From the NCBI RefSeq assembly GCF_042680805.1, contig NZ_JBHUEM010000015.1:1-62768 (forward strand): DNA of 62,768 nucleotides, given 5' to 3'. This stretch comes from Bacillus_CJ salitolerans (GTDB taxonomy: Bacteria > Bacillota > Bacilli > Bacillales > SA4). This document shows positions 1 through 7,972 of the stretch, piece by piece. The position numbers were made by a program, and so were the translations under genes. Positions within the stretch are counted from its first letter, which is position 1. Each line of letters starts with the position of its first letter. The notes below the pieces were generated by a model. The model was given only the letters and a program-made list of their open reading frames with translations, was not told the origin of the DNA and made no database searches.

Positions 1-22
1 TCGATTCCGGTCCTCGGCACCA
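1..22 (+). tRNA. tRNA-Leu, 3' end only
   Basis: The window opens inside a tRNA. The T-arm end, the 3' acceptor strand and an encoded CCA at 20-22 are visible. The 3' end resembles Bacillus tRNA-Leu from memory. The anticodon lies outside the window, so the identity is tentative. Confidence 0.7.
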
Positions 23-26
23 TTTA

Positions 27-103
27 GCGCCCGTAGCTCAATTGGATAGAGCGTTTGACTACGGATCAAAAGGTTAGGGGTTCGACTCCTCTCGGGCGCG
101 CCA
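27..103 (+). tRNA. tRNA-Arg (anticodon ACG)
   Basis: A full cloverleaf is visible: acceptor GCGCCCG pairs with CGGGCGC at 93-99, the anticodon ACG is at 61-63, and CCA is encoded at 101-103. It lies four bases after the preceding tRNA, consistent with one polycistronic tRNA transcript. Confidence 0.97.
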
Positions 104-125
104 TCTTTATACTATTTATTTTCTT

Positions 126-198
126 GGGGCCTTAGCTCAGCTGGGAGAGCGCCTGCCTTGCACGCAGGAGGTCAGCGGTTCGATCCCGCTAGGCTCCA
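126..198 (+). tRNA. tRNA-Ala (anticodon TGC)
   Basis: Acceptor GGGGCCT pairs with AGGCTCC at 191-197. The anticodon loop carries TGC. The 3' CCA is not encoded (the bases after A198 are CTT), so nucleotidyltransferase must add it, unlike most neighbours. Confidence 0.96.
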
Positions 199-227
199 CT
201 TTTCATTATTTATATTTTTTATTTAAT

Positions 228-304
228 GGCGGTGTAGCTCAGCTGGCTAGAGCGTACGGTTCATACCCGTGAGGTCGGGGGTTCGATCCCCTCCGCCGCT
301 ACCA
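228..304 (+). tRNA. tRNA-Met, elongator (anticodon CAT)
   Basis: The cloverleaf begins GGCGGTG, carries CAT in the anticodon loop and ends with encoded CCA at 302-304. Its paired first base distinguishes it from the initiator at 450. Confidence 0.95.
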
Positions 305-315
305 AAAAATATTAT

Positions 316-408
316 GGAGGAATACCCAAGTCCGGCTGAAGGGATCGGTCTTGAAAACCGACAGGGGTGTAACAGCCCGCGGGGGTTCGAATCCCTCTTC
401 CTCCGCCA
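316..408 (+). tRNA. tRNA-Ser (anticodon TGA)
   Basis: This is a class II tRNA with a long variable arm, 93 nt in all. Acceptor GGAGGAA pairs with TTCCTCC at 398-404, the anticodon is TGA, and CCA is encoded. Confidence 0.96.
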
Positions 409-449
409 TAATTCTTTAATGGTAAATAAAAAATAGAATATCATATTAT

Positions 450-526
<77 letters not shown>

Positions 527-530
527 AAGT

Positions 531-606
531 GGTCCCGTGGTGTAGCGGTTAACATGCCTGCCTGTCACGCAGGAGATCGCGGGTTCGATTCCCGTCGGGA
601 CCGCCA
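531..606 (+). tRNA. tRNA-Asp (anticodon GTC)
   Basis: Acceptor GGTCCCG pairs with CGGGACC at the 3' side. The anticodon loop holds GTC and CCA is encoded at 604-606. It starts four bases after tRNA-fMet. Confidence 0.96.
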
Positions 607-620
607 TCTAAATATTTTTT

Positions 621-694
621 AGGGGCATAGTTTAACGGTAGAACGAGGGTCTCCAAAACCCTTGGTGTGGGTTCGATTCCTACTGCCCCTGCCA
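621..694 (+). tRNA. tRNA-Trp (anticodon CCA)
   Basis: The acceptor begins AGGGGCA, pairing with TGCCCCT. The anticodon loop is CTCCAAA and an encoded CCA ends the gene at 692-694. Confidence 0.96.
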
Positions 695-697
695 AGT

Positions 698-771
<74 letters not shown>

Positions 772-785
772 ATACCTTTTATTAT

Positions 786-859
786 GCGGGTGTAGTTTAA
801 TGGTAAAACCTCAGCCTTCCAAGCTGATGTCGTGAGTTCGATTCTCATCACCCGCTCCA
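786..859 (+). tRNA. tRNA-Gly (anticodon TCC)
   Basis: The acceptor begins GCGGGTG and pairs with CACCCGC. The anticodon TCC lies in the loop of a CAGCC/GGCTG-like arm. CCA is encoded at 857-859. Confidence 0.95.
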
Positions 860-865
860 ATTGAT

Positions 866-942
<77 letters not shown>

Positions 943-1024
943 TGTTTTATTGAATACAATCGGTATTACTGCAAATACTAAATAACACAAACAACTTTTT
1001 ACGTATCAATATAAATAATATTAA

Positions 1025-1099
1025 TCCACCATAGCTCAGCGGTAGAGCATTCGGCTGTTAACCGAAGGGTCGTAGGTTCGAATCCTACTGGTGGAGCCA
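1025..1099 (+). tRNA. tRNA-Asn (anticodon GTT)
   Basis: Acceptor TCCACCA pairs with TGGTGGA. The anticodon loop is CTGTTAA and CCA is encoded at 1097-1099. It is the last tRNA before the RNase P RNA gene. Confidence 0.96.
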
Positions 1100-1114
1100 A
1101 TTTATACCTATATA

Positions 1115-1123
1115 TTCGTAGAA
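1115..1123. repeat. left copy of a 9-bp inverted repeat around rnpB-tRNA-Gln
   Basis: TTCGTAGAA stands here just before the rnpB promoter. Its exact reverse complement TTCTACGAA is at 1736-1744, just before the recombinase gene, and both copies are followed by GTTT. It could be a recombination half-site, an operator or chance. Confidence 0.4.
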
Positions 1124-1124
1124 G

Positions 1125-1153
1125 TTTACTTAAGTGAAGTTGTGTGATATTAT
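1125..1153 (+). promoter_or_regulatory. sigma-A promoter for rnpB
   Basis: TTTACT at 1125-1130 and TATTAT at 1148-1153 are separated by 17 bases. Transcription would start near 1160, a few bases before the P1 stem of the RNase P RNA. Confidence 0.7.
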
Positions 1154-1165
1154 TATAAATGATAA

Positions 1166-1567
1166 CTGTTCAGAATTGGAGAGAATCGCGCAGTTTTTCT
1201 GTGAGGAAAGTCCGTACTCGCACAAGCTGAGATGCTTGTAGTGATCGTGTCTAGCGAAACAGTAAGCTAGAGCAACCTATTAATAGTTGACGGCAAGGAA
1301 AATACCTAAGTTCAAGTGAATATGGTATGAATACTTTGAAAGTGCCACAGTGACGTAGCCTTATTGGAAACAATAAGGGTGGAACGAGGTAAACCCCACG
1401 AGCGAGAAACCTAAATTTTGGTAAGGGAAGTGCCTGAAGGTAAATGAACTAAAGGGTACCATAGTTAATCAGCTATGAGATAGATGATTCTCCTTTCAGT
1501 GCGAGAATAATAAGTATTCGTTACTAGCACTTTAAGAACAGAATACGGCTTACGAAGATTCTGAACA
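1166..1567 (+). ncRNA. rnpB: RNase P RNA, B type
   Basis: This is the catalytic RNA of RNase P, which removes 5' leaders from precursor tRNAs. Conserved elements appear in order: GAGGAAAGTCC at 1203-1213, GAAAGTGCCACAGTGACG from about 1339, GGTAAACCCC from about 1388, GAGCGAGAAACC, a GGT-containing L15-like loop that would bind the tRNA CCA end, AGATAGATGATT, and ACAGAA followed by GGCTTAC near the 3' end. The ends form a ten-base P1 helix, 1167-1176 with 1558-1567. The length of about 400 nt equals that of the B. subtilis RNA, but many helices are AT-rich and differ from it. No terminator follows, so transcription appears to run into tRNA-Gln. Whether this is the only rnpB in the genome cannot be seen here. 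Confidence 0.93.
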
Positions 1568-1592
1568 AAATAAATTAAGTAAATATAATTAT

Positions 1593-1664
1593 TGGGCTAT
1601 AGCCAAGCGGTAAGGCAACGGACTTTGACTCCGTCATGCGTTGGTTCGAATCCAGCTAGCCCAG
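1593..1664 (+). tRNA. tRNA-Gln (anticodon TTG)
   Basis: Acceptor TGGGCTA pairs with TAGCCCA at 1657-1663 and the anticodon loop is CTTTGAC. CCA is not encoded (CTA follows). The tRNA starts 25 bases after the P1 helix of rnpB and has no promoter that I can see, so it is probably cotranscribed with rnpB. Confidence 0.95.
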
Positions 1665-1673
1665 CTAAACGCT

Positions 1674-1705
1674 AAAAAGGGTGGTGTAATACACTACCCT
1701 TTTTA
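1674..1705 (+). terminator. terminator of the rnpB-tRNA-Gln unit
   Basis: AAAAAGGGTGGTGT pairs with ACACTACCCTTTTT around a three-base loop, with one G-T pair. A T-rich run follows. Confidence 0.85.
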
Positions 1706-1735
1706 ATTTTTCGAATATATTTTATAAAAGTTTAT

Positions 1736-1744
1736 TTCTACGAA
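1736..1744. repeat. right copy of the 9-bp inverted repeat
   Basis: TTCTACGAA is the exact reverse complement of 1115-1123. It lies about 40 bases upstream of the recombinase start. Confidence 0.4.
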
Positions 1745-1784
1745 GTTTGGTGCTATGCTAAATTCTGACAAGGGGGGGAGATTC

Positions 1785-2645
1785 TTGAGAACTGGTAACA
1801 ATACAAATGATGTCTTACAATTATTTGGGAAATCATTAATTGAACAAGGAAAGTCAGTGGGGACTTTTAAAACTTATTCAAAAGTAGTCGAACATTTTTT
1901 AAATTACTTAATTGTTAATAAAATAATTAATAACATTGATGATATAGATGCGAAAGGTGTACATGAGTATGTTGAATCATTAAAACAAGAAAATAAAAGT
2001 TCAAGCACTATAGAAAAGCATATAGCTGCCATTAATATTTTCTTATGTTATATAGAAAAACCCCATATTAGAACTTACCTTCCTCGTAAACAGAAAGAAA
2101 ATACTAAACTTCGTCCTCAATCTTTAACAAAAGAAGAAGAAATACAACTATTACATGAAATAGAGTTAGATGGTAATATCAGAAATATTGCTATTGTTTA
2201 TTTATTGCTACACACGGGCATAAGAGTTTCTGAGTTGTGTAATTTAAATAAAACAGATATTAAGATTGGATCTTCTGATGAGGGACAAATTGTTGTAAGG
2301 GATGAAGGAAGTTTGCATAATAGTAGGATGATTCCACTTTCAACATTTGCATTAAAACACCTACTACGATATCTAGACAGCTTAGACACAGATTCTAATG
2401 CATTATTTATTTCGAGCTTTAATCAGCGTATAACAACTAGAGCTGTTCAATATATGTTAAAAAAGTATAATGTACATCCTCATTTGTTAAGGCACACTTT
2501 TTGTTATCGATTAGTTGATCATGGCGTTGATTTAAATACCGTTTCAAAGCTAGCGGGACATAAAGATATAAATATTACAAAACGCTACGTAAAGAAAGAT
2601 GCAGAGCATAATATGACTATTGCCATTAAAAGGACATTTGCATAA
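1785..2645 (+). CDS. tyrosine recombinase / integrase
   Basis: This is a site-specific DNA recombinase of the XerC/XerD-phage integrase superfamily. It has an N-terminal SAM-like DNA-binding half and a C-terminal catalytic half. Counting from the TTG start, the expected catalytic residues are visible as R147 (TGIRVSEL), H233 and R236 (HLLRH), H259 (LAGHKD) and the nucleophile Y268 (KRYVK). The TTG at 1785 is preferred because AAGGGGGG lies at 1770-1777; an in-frame ATG at 1755 lies upstream of that site and would add ten residues. The gene stands alone beside a tRNA array with no other phage genes, so it may be a relic of an integrated element or a domesticated enzyme. It is not clearly XerC or XerD. 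Confidence 0.85.
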   Translation: MRTGNNTNDVLQLFGKSLIEQGKSVGTFKTYSKVVEHFLNYLIVNKIINNIDDIDAKGVHEYVESLKQENKSSSTIEKHIAAINIFLCYIEKPHIRTYLPRKQKENTKLRPQSLTKEEEIQLLHEIELDGNIRNIAIVYLLLHTGIRVSELCNLNKTDIKIGSSDEGQIVVRDEGSLHNSRMIPLSTFALKHLLRYLDSLDTDSNALFISSFNQRITTRAVQYMLKKYNVHPHLLRHTFCYRLVDHGVDLNTVSKLAGHKDINITKRYVKKDAEHNMTIAIKRTFA

Positions 2646-2651
2646 CTAAAA

Positions 2652-2677
2652 AAAGGCACTCACAGTTGAGTGCCTTT
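2652..2677 (+). terminator. terminator after the recombinase gene
   Basis: AAAGGCACTCA pairs with TGAGTGCCTTT around a CAGT-like loop. It lies between the recombinase and the convergent sspO and could serve both. Confidence 0.8.
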
Positions 2678-2688
2678 AAAACTTTATA

Positions 2689-2838
2689 TTATTGATTTTT
2701 CTTTCTTTTTTTGTTGTTTTGCCTTTGTTCTGCTGTTAAAGGTTCATTTTGAAATTCCTCATTATAACCTGCACCCATTCCCTGTGCGCTTGCTGCATTC
2801 ATTCCAGGTATAATATGATTTGCCTTACGTTTACCCAT
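2689..2838 (-). CDS. sspO: small acid-soluble spore protein O
   Basis: This 49-residue basic protein begins MGKRKANHIIPGMN and ends RQNNKKRKKNQ, matching the SspO (CotK) family throughout. SspO is a minor small acid-soluble protein of the spore core. The start has a strong GGAGGTGAT site seven bases upstream. The gene is divergent from acnA, as in B. subtilis. Expression in the forespore is expected from family knowledge; I did not pick out a sigma-G promoter. Confidence 0.93.
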   Translation of the reverse strand: MGKRKANHIIPGMNAASAQGMGAGYNEEFQNEPLTAEQRQNNKKRKKNQ

Positions 2839-2922
2839 TTATATCACCTCCACACTTTTAGGATGAGTAAAGTTGGGAGAAAATATGTTGGCATAGAAAT
2901 TTCGACAAGTGACTGTCACTAA

Positions 2923-2961
2923 ATAAGAATTTCTTATTGCAAACAATAACTTTCTTGTTAT
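2923..2961 (+). promoter_or_regulatory. CcpC-like operators upstream of aconitase
   Basis: ATAA-N7-TTAT lies at 2923-2937 and a second dyad, ATAA-N8-TTAT, at 2946-2961. CcpC, the citrate-sensing repressor of Bacillus aconitase genes, is known to bind ATAA/TTAT dyads. A plausible -10 (TATTAA, 2981-2986) follows. The assignment is by motif only. Confidence 0.5.
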
Positions 2962-3081
2962 TTACTTATGTATATACTTGTATTAAGATAGGGACGTAGG
3001 ATATTTAATGGTACATTCTAAATTAATGGTATGGACCTATTCACTACATTCTAAAACTGAAAAACTAAAGGGGGAGTACAC

Positions 3082-5796
3082 GTGGCAACTAACGATGTAT
3101 TCAAAGCTCGTTCATCCTTTGAAGTGGATGGAAAAAAGTATAATTATTATCAACTTAAAGCCCTTGAAGAAGCAGGGGTAGGCAATGTATCCCGCTTACC
3201 TTATTCAATCAAGGTTTTACTTGAATCTGTATTACGTCAATACGACGGACGTGTAATTTCGAAGGAGCACGTTGAAAACTTAGCTAAATGGGGAACTGAT
3301 GAAGTACAAGATATTGATGTTCCATTCAAGCCATCTCGTGTAATTCTTCAAGACTTTACAGGAGTACCAGCAGTTGTTGATTTAGCATCTTTACGTAAAG
3401 CAATGGCAGACATGGGTGGAGATCCACAAAAAATTAATCCTGAGAAGCCAGTAGATCTAGTTATAGATCACTCTGTACAAGTAGATAGAGCAGGTACACC
3501 GGATGCACTAGCTTTTAATATGGATCTTGAATTTGAACGTAACGCTGAGCGTTATAAATTCTTAAGCTGGGCTAAGAAAGCATTTGATAACTATCGTGCT
3601 GTTCCGCCTGCAACAGGAATTGTGCACCAAGTTAACCTAGAATACTTAGCTAACGTTGTTCATGCTGTTGAAGGTGAAAACGGCGAATTTGAAGCATTTC
3701 CAGATACCTTAGTAGGAACTGACTCACATACAACAATGATTAACGGTATTGGTGTACTTGGATGGGGTGTAGGTGGTATTGAGGCTGAGGCAGGAATGCT
3801 TGGTCAACCATCATATTTCCCAGTTCCAGAAGTGATTGGGGTTAAGTTAACAGGAGAACTTCCAAATGGTACAACTGCTACAGATTTAGCATTAAAAGTT
3901 ACTCAAGTGCTTCGTGCTAAAGGTGTAGTAAACAAGTTTGTTGAATTCTTCGGACCTGGTATGGCAGCATTACCTTTAGCTGACCGTGCAACGATTGCAA
4001 ACATGGCACCAGAGTATGGAGCTACATGTGGATTCTTCCCAGTTGACGAAGAGGCGTTAGATTACATGCGTTTAACTGGTCGTGATGAACAATTAATTAA
4101 GATTGTTGAAGCATATTCAAAAGCGAACGGCTTATTCTATACCCGTGATGCTCAAGATCCAATCTTCACAGATGTGGTTGAAATTGATCTTTCTCAAATT
4201 GAAGCGAATCTGTCTGGTCCTAAGCGTCCTCAAGACTTAATTCCGCTTTCTCAAATGAAAGAATCATTCACAAAGGCTCTAGCAGCTCCAGCTGGTAACC
4301 AAGGATTTGGCTTACAACCAATTGACATTAATAAAGAAATTACTGTTAAGTTTAACAGTGGTGAAGAAACAAAAATGAAAACAGGTGCAGTAGCAATCGC
4401 AGCCATCACTAGCTGTACAAATACTTCAAACCCTTATGTATTAATTGCATCTGGTTTAGTTGCAAAGAAAGCGGTTGAAAAAGGATTAACGGTACCTAAA
4501 TATGTAAAGACCTCTTTAGCACCAGGGTCAAAGGTTGTTACTGGATACCTAGAAAATTCAGGTCTACTTCCTTACCTAGAGCAATTAGGATTCAATACAG
4601 TAGGATATGGATGTACAACTTGTATCGGAAACTCAGGGCCATTAGCGGATGAGATTGAAAAGGCAGTTGCTGAGAACGATTTATTAGTTACGTCTGTACT
4701 TTCAGGTAACCGTAATTTTGAAGGGCGTATTCACCCACTAGTTAAAGGAAACTACCTTGCATCTCCACCTTTAGTTGTTGCTTATGCTTTAGCTGGGACA
4801 GTGGATATTGATTTACAAAACGATGTAATTGGTAAGGACAAAGATGGAAACGATGTATTCTTTAGTGATATTTGGCCAACAACAGCTGAAATTAATGAAC
4901 TTGTTAAGAGCACTGTTACACCTGAATTATTCCGTAAAGAATATGACCGTGTATTTGATGATAATGAGCGTTGGAACCAAATTGAAACAACTGATGATGC
5001 ATTATATCAATGGGATGAGGATTCAACATACATCCAAAACCCACCGTTCTTCGAAGGCTTATCACCAGAACCAGGTGAGGTTAAGCCATTAGAAGGACTA
5101 AGAGTAGTTGGTAAGTTTGGTGACTCTGTTACAACTGATCATATTTCACCTGCTGGTTCAATCGGAAAAGATACACCTGCTGGACGTTACCTACAAGAGA
5201 ATGGTGTGAGTCCACGTGACTTTAACTCTTATGGCTCTCGTCGTGGTAATGACCGCGTTATGACAAGGGGTACATTTGCAAACATCCGTATTAAGAACCA
5301 AATTGCACCAGGTACTGAAGGTGGATTCACTACTTACTGGCCAACTGGTGAAATTATGTCCATTTATGATGCATGTATGAAGTATAAGCAAGATGGAGTA
5401 GGTTTAGTCGTTCTTGCTGGTAATGACTATGGAATGGGATCTTCTCGTGACTGGGCTGCTAAGGGAACCAATCTTTTGGGAATTAAAACGGTTATTGCAG
5501 AAAGCTTCGAGCGTATCCACCGTAGTAACCTTGTATTAATGGGTGTTCTTCCTCTTCAATTCAAACAAGGAGAAAACGCAGAAGTACTTGGACTTACTGG
5601 TAAAGAAACAATTGAAGTTCAAATCGATGAGAATGTTAAACCACGTGATCTAGTGAGAGTAACTGCTACGGATGAAGCTGGTAATAAGAAAGAATTTGAT
5701 GTTCTAGTACGCTTTGATAGTGAAGTAGAAGTTGACTACTACCGTCATGGTGGAATCCTTCAAATGGTATTACGTGATAAATTAAAAGAAAACTAA
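3082..5796 (+). CDS. acnA: aconitate hydratase
   Basis: Aconitase interconverts citrate and isocitrate in the TCA cycle. In Bacillus (where it is named citB) it also binds RNA when iron is scarce. The 904-residue length is normal for the AcnA/IRP1 type. The three [4Fe-4S] ligands are visible as C445 (SCTNTSNP), C511 and C514 (GCTTCIGNSG). The swivel domain carries the GDSVTTDHISPAG and GNDYGMGSSRDWAAKG substrate motifs. The start is GTG with AAAGGGGGAG upstream. CcpC-like dyads in the promoter suggest citrate control. It is monocistronic, with a terminator directly after it. Confidence 0.98.
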   Translation: MATNDVFKARSSFEVDGKKYNYYQLKALEEAGVGNVSRLPYSIKVLLESVLRQYDGRVISKEHVENLAKWGTDEVQDIDVPFKPSRVILQDFTGVPAVVDLASLRKAMADMGGDPQKINPEKPVDLVIDHSVQVDRAGTPDALAFNMDLEFERNAERYKFLSWAKKAFDNYRAVPPATGIVHQVNLEYLANVVHAVEGENGEFEAFPDTLVGTDSHTTMINGIGVLGWGVGGIEAEAGMLGQPSYFPVPEVIGVKLTGELPNGTTATDLALKVTQVLRAKGVVNKFVEFFGPGMAALPLADRATIANMAPEYGATCGFFPVDEEALDYMRLTGRDEQLIKIVEAYSKANGLFYTRDAQDPIFTDVVEIDLSQIEANLSGPKRPQDLIPLSQMKESFTKALAAPAGNQGFGLQPIDINKEITVKFNSGEETKMKTGAVAIAAITSCTNTSNPYVLIASGLVAKKAVEKGLTVPKYVKTSLAPGSKVVTGYLENSGLLPYLEQLGFNTVGYGCTTCIGNSGPLADEIEKAVAENDLLVTSVLSGNRNFEGRIHPLVKGNYLASPPLVVAYALAGTVDIDLQNDVIGKDKDGNDVFFSDIWPTTAEINELVKSTVTPELFRKEYDRVFDDNERWNQIETTDDALYQWDEDSTYIQNPPFFEGLSPEPGEVKPLEGLRVVGKFGDSVTTDHISPAGSIGKDTPAGRYLQENGVSPRDFNSYGSRRGNDRVMTRGTFANIRIKNQIAPGTEGGFTTYWPTGEIMSIYDACMKYKQDGVGLVVLAGNDYGMGSSRDWAAKGTNLLGIKTVIAESFERIHRSNLVLMGVLPLQFKQGENAEVLGLTGKETIEVQIDENVKPRDLVRVTATDEAGNKKEFDVLVRFDSEVEVDYYRHGGILQMVLRDKLKEN

Positions 5797-5801
5797 AATG
5801 T

Positions 5802-5831
5802 AAAGAACCACTTCAATAGTGGTTCTTTTTT
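5802..5831 (+). terminator. aconitase terminator
   Basis: AAAGAACCACT and AGTGGTTCTTT form an 11-bp stem around TCAAT-type loop bases, followed by a T run. Confidence 0.88.
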
Positions 5832-5975
5832 CGTTACAAAACCGTGAATTTGATCAGAATAAGTACCAAACATGATAGAATATCTAGGAAGAGAAATCAT
5901 ATTCCTCCTAAATATACTATATAGTAAAGTAGGACAACTACTATACTCGAGTGCAATTCTGAAAGGATGTTTATC

Positions 5976-6536
5976 ATGAAACGGATTATAGCCATTGGAA
6001 TCTTATTAGGTTTAATTGGATATACGTTATATACCCAACTACTAGCAAAGGAAGAAGAGAAAGTAATCATTCCTGCAAATGCAGGACATTATGGAGAAAT
6101 TATAAAGAATCAAGGTTTTGTAGGGAATTCATCATTTGATTTTACATTATCAACACTTGAGGGTAAAAAAGTCCAACTTTCTGATTATAAAGGGAAAAAG
6201 GTCATTTTAAATTTTTGGGCAACCTGGTGTCCACCTTGTAAAGATGAAATGCCACATATGCAAGAGTTTTATGATGAATATAGTGAAGAGGTTGAAATAT
6301 TAGCTGTTAATCTTCGTGACCGTGAACGCTCGGATGAAGCTATACAACAATTTATTGAAGCCAATCACATTAATTTTCCAATACTCCTTGATGAAAAAGG
6401 AAAAGTAACGAGTGCGTATAAAGTTCTCACCATTCCAACTTCATTTTTCATAGACACACAAGGAACGATCCAATATCATTTTATCGGACCTATGTCAGTT
6501 AATGATATGAAGAGATTAACTAAAAGCATGAATTAA
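5976..6536 (+). CDS. yneN: membrane-anchored thioredoxin-like protein (YneN/ResA-like)
   Basis: This protein is predicted to act outside the membrane as a thiol-disulfide oxidoreductase. It has an N-terminal anchor helix (residues about 2-20), then a thioredoxin fold with the active site WCPPC (C85, C88) and a cis-proline segment (TIPTSFF). ResA-type proteins reduce disulfides, for example in cytochrome c maturation, but the partner here is unknown. ATG 5976 has AAAGGA at the right distance; the in-frame ATG 5967 overlaps that site and is unlikely. Its position after aconitase matches B. subtilis yneN. Its terminator has been split by the insertion sequence that follows. Confidence 0.85.
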   Translation: MKRIIAIGILLGLIGYTLYTQLLAKEEEKVIIPANAGHYGEIIKNQGFVGNSSFDFTLSTLEGKKVQLSDYKGKKVILNFWATWCPPCKDEMPHMQEFYDEYSEEVEILAVNLRDRERSDEAIQQFIEANHINFPILLDEKGKVTSAYKVLTIPTSFFIDTQGTIQYHFIGPMSVNDMKRLTKSMN

Positions 6537-6581
6537 TTAAAGGCCCAAATAGGTGGTGACCCCACAAAGTTAGAGTTTTTA

Positions 6582-7445
6582 TTATGCAGCTAATTGGCTG
6601 GTTTGAGTTCGGTATTGTATTGGACTTAAACCAGCCAGTTTTACTTTAATGCGTTCATTGTTGTAGTAATCCATGTATACCTCAATTTTTCTTTTTAGCT
6701 CTTCATAAGGTACTAAGTCTTCTCCGTAGTACATCTCTTGCTTAAGAATCCCAAAGAAGTTTTCCATTGCCGCATTATCCGCACAGGTTGCTTTTCTAGA
6801 CATGCTTTGAAAGATTTTATTTCTTTTTAATGTTTTTACCCACGTATTATGTTGATAATGCCAACCTTGATCCGAGTGTACAGTGGAACGGTATTTTGCT
6901 TCATCTTTAATGATTTCCAGTGCCTTATTTAATGGTTCTAAAACGAAGTCTAATGTTGGTCTGTTAGATATACCAAAAGAGATAATTTCGCCGTTGTATA
7001 AATCCATAATGGGACTTAAATATAGCTTTTGGTCATCAGTACATTTAAATTCGGTCACATCTGTTACTAGTTTTTGAAGACGAATAGATGTATTGAATCT
7101 ACGATTCAAGCTGTTTTTGGCTACTTTACCAACAGTACCTTTATATGATTTATAACGAGATTTCCTTGTGAATTTTTCACATTTTAAACTTAATACGCTC
7201 ATTATTCGTTGAACCTTTTTATGGTTAATCACATACCCTTGTCCTCTTAACTCTAAATAAATGCGACGATACCCGTATTTACCCTCGTGCTTTTGAAATG
7301 GTTTGGTAATCTTTTCCTTCCATTCTTTATCTGGATCGTCTTTTTTCAATTGCTTCACTTGGTAGTGATAAGTTGCCCCTGGAATACCAACTACTACTAA
7401 AACATCTTTTAATTTGAATCCTTCTTCTTTGAGTTCGAATGCCAA
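6582..7445 (-). CDS. IS150-type transposase, catalytic subunit (OrfB)
   Basis: This 287-residue integrase-like protein carries an HTH_21 segment followed by the rve DDE domain. The catalytic residues are seen in TDVTEF (D), HSDQG (D) and NAAMENFFG (E). It overlaps OrfA by 37 bases in the -1 frame, so the working protein is probably the OrfAB fusion made by programmed frameshifting on the A-rich AAAGAAG stretch in the overlap. Internal initiation at its own ATG is also possible. Confidence 0.93.
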   Translation of the reverse strand: MAFELKEEGFKLKDVLVVVGIPGATYHYQVKQLKKDDPDKEWKEKITKPFQKHEGKYGYRRIYLELRGQGYVINHKKVQRIMSVLSLKCEKFTRKSRYKSYKGTVGKVAKNSLNRRFNTSIRLQKLVTDVTEFKCTDDQKLYLSPIMDLYNGEIISFGISNRPTLDFVLEPLNKALEIIKDEAKYRSTVHSDQGWHYQHNTWVKTLKRNKIFQSMSRKATCADNAAMENFFGILKQEMYYGEDLVPYEELKRKIEVYMDYYNNERIKVKLAGLSPIQYRTQTSQLAA

Positions 7446-7972
7446 CGCTGCTTGTGCTTTTCTAGGAAGGCATTCGGATTCTCTTGAAAAGCGTTTAACT
7501 TTTTTAAATATGAATTCTCTAAACGTAAAAGTTCATTTTCACGTTCTAATAGTTCTTCACGAGATAATTCTTGTTCTTGTTTTAGTGATTTTACTTTATG
7601 ATTTTTAGACATAGAAGGCCGCCCTTTCACTTTTTCTTGCAGGCCCTCTATACCTTTCTCTAAGAAGGTTTTATACCAATTCGAAATTAATGGAGGATTG
7701 TTCATCTTAAAAACAATCGCAGTATCTTGGTAGGAAGCACCTGTCTGTTTCATAAAGTTTAATACATCTAACTTAAATTTGACAGAGTAAACTTGTTTAG
7801 AATGCTTCCTACAAAGTCCGTCTTCCCCAAATTCTTTATAAGAACGAACCCATCTCTTAATTTGAGATTCACTAGGAATACCATATTTATTAGCCAATGA
7901 TTTATATCCTAGAGTACCTCCTAGATATTCCATTACGATTTTTAATTTAAATTTACTACCGTACTTTGCCAT
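7409..7972 (-). CDS. IS150-type transposase, DNA-binding subunit (OrfA)
   Basis: This 187-residue protein has two tandem helix-turn-helix segments, around residues 10-50 and 65-115, typical of the long OrfA of the IS150 group. A leucine/glutamate-rich coiled coil follows (about 130-165). It recognises the inverted repeats and supplies the N-terminal half of the OrfAB transposase. Confidence 0.9.
   Translation of the reverse strand: MAKYGSKFKLKIVMEYLGGTLGYKSLANKYGIPSESQIKRWVRSYKEFGEDGLCRKHSKQVYSVKFKLDVLNFMKQTGASYQDTAIVFKMNNPPLISNWYKTFLEKGIEGLQEKVKGRPSMSKNHKVKSLKQEQELSREELLERENELLRLENSYLKKLNAFQENPNAFLEKHKQRWHSNSKKKDSN

Noticed and set aside
1785..2645. A prophage or genomic island starting at the recombinase
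   Set aside because: The following genes (sspO, acnA, yneN) are core genes in normal order; no cargo and no tRNA-end direct repeat was seen.
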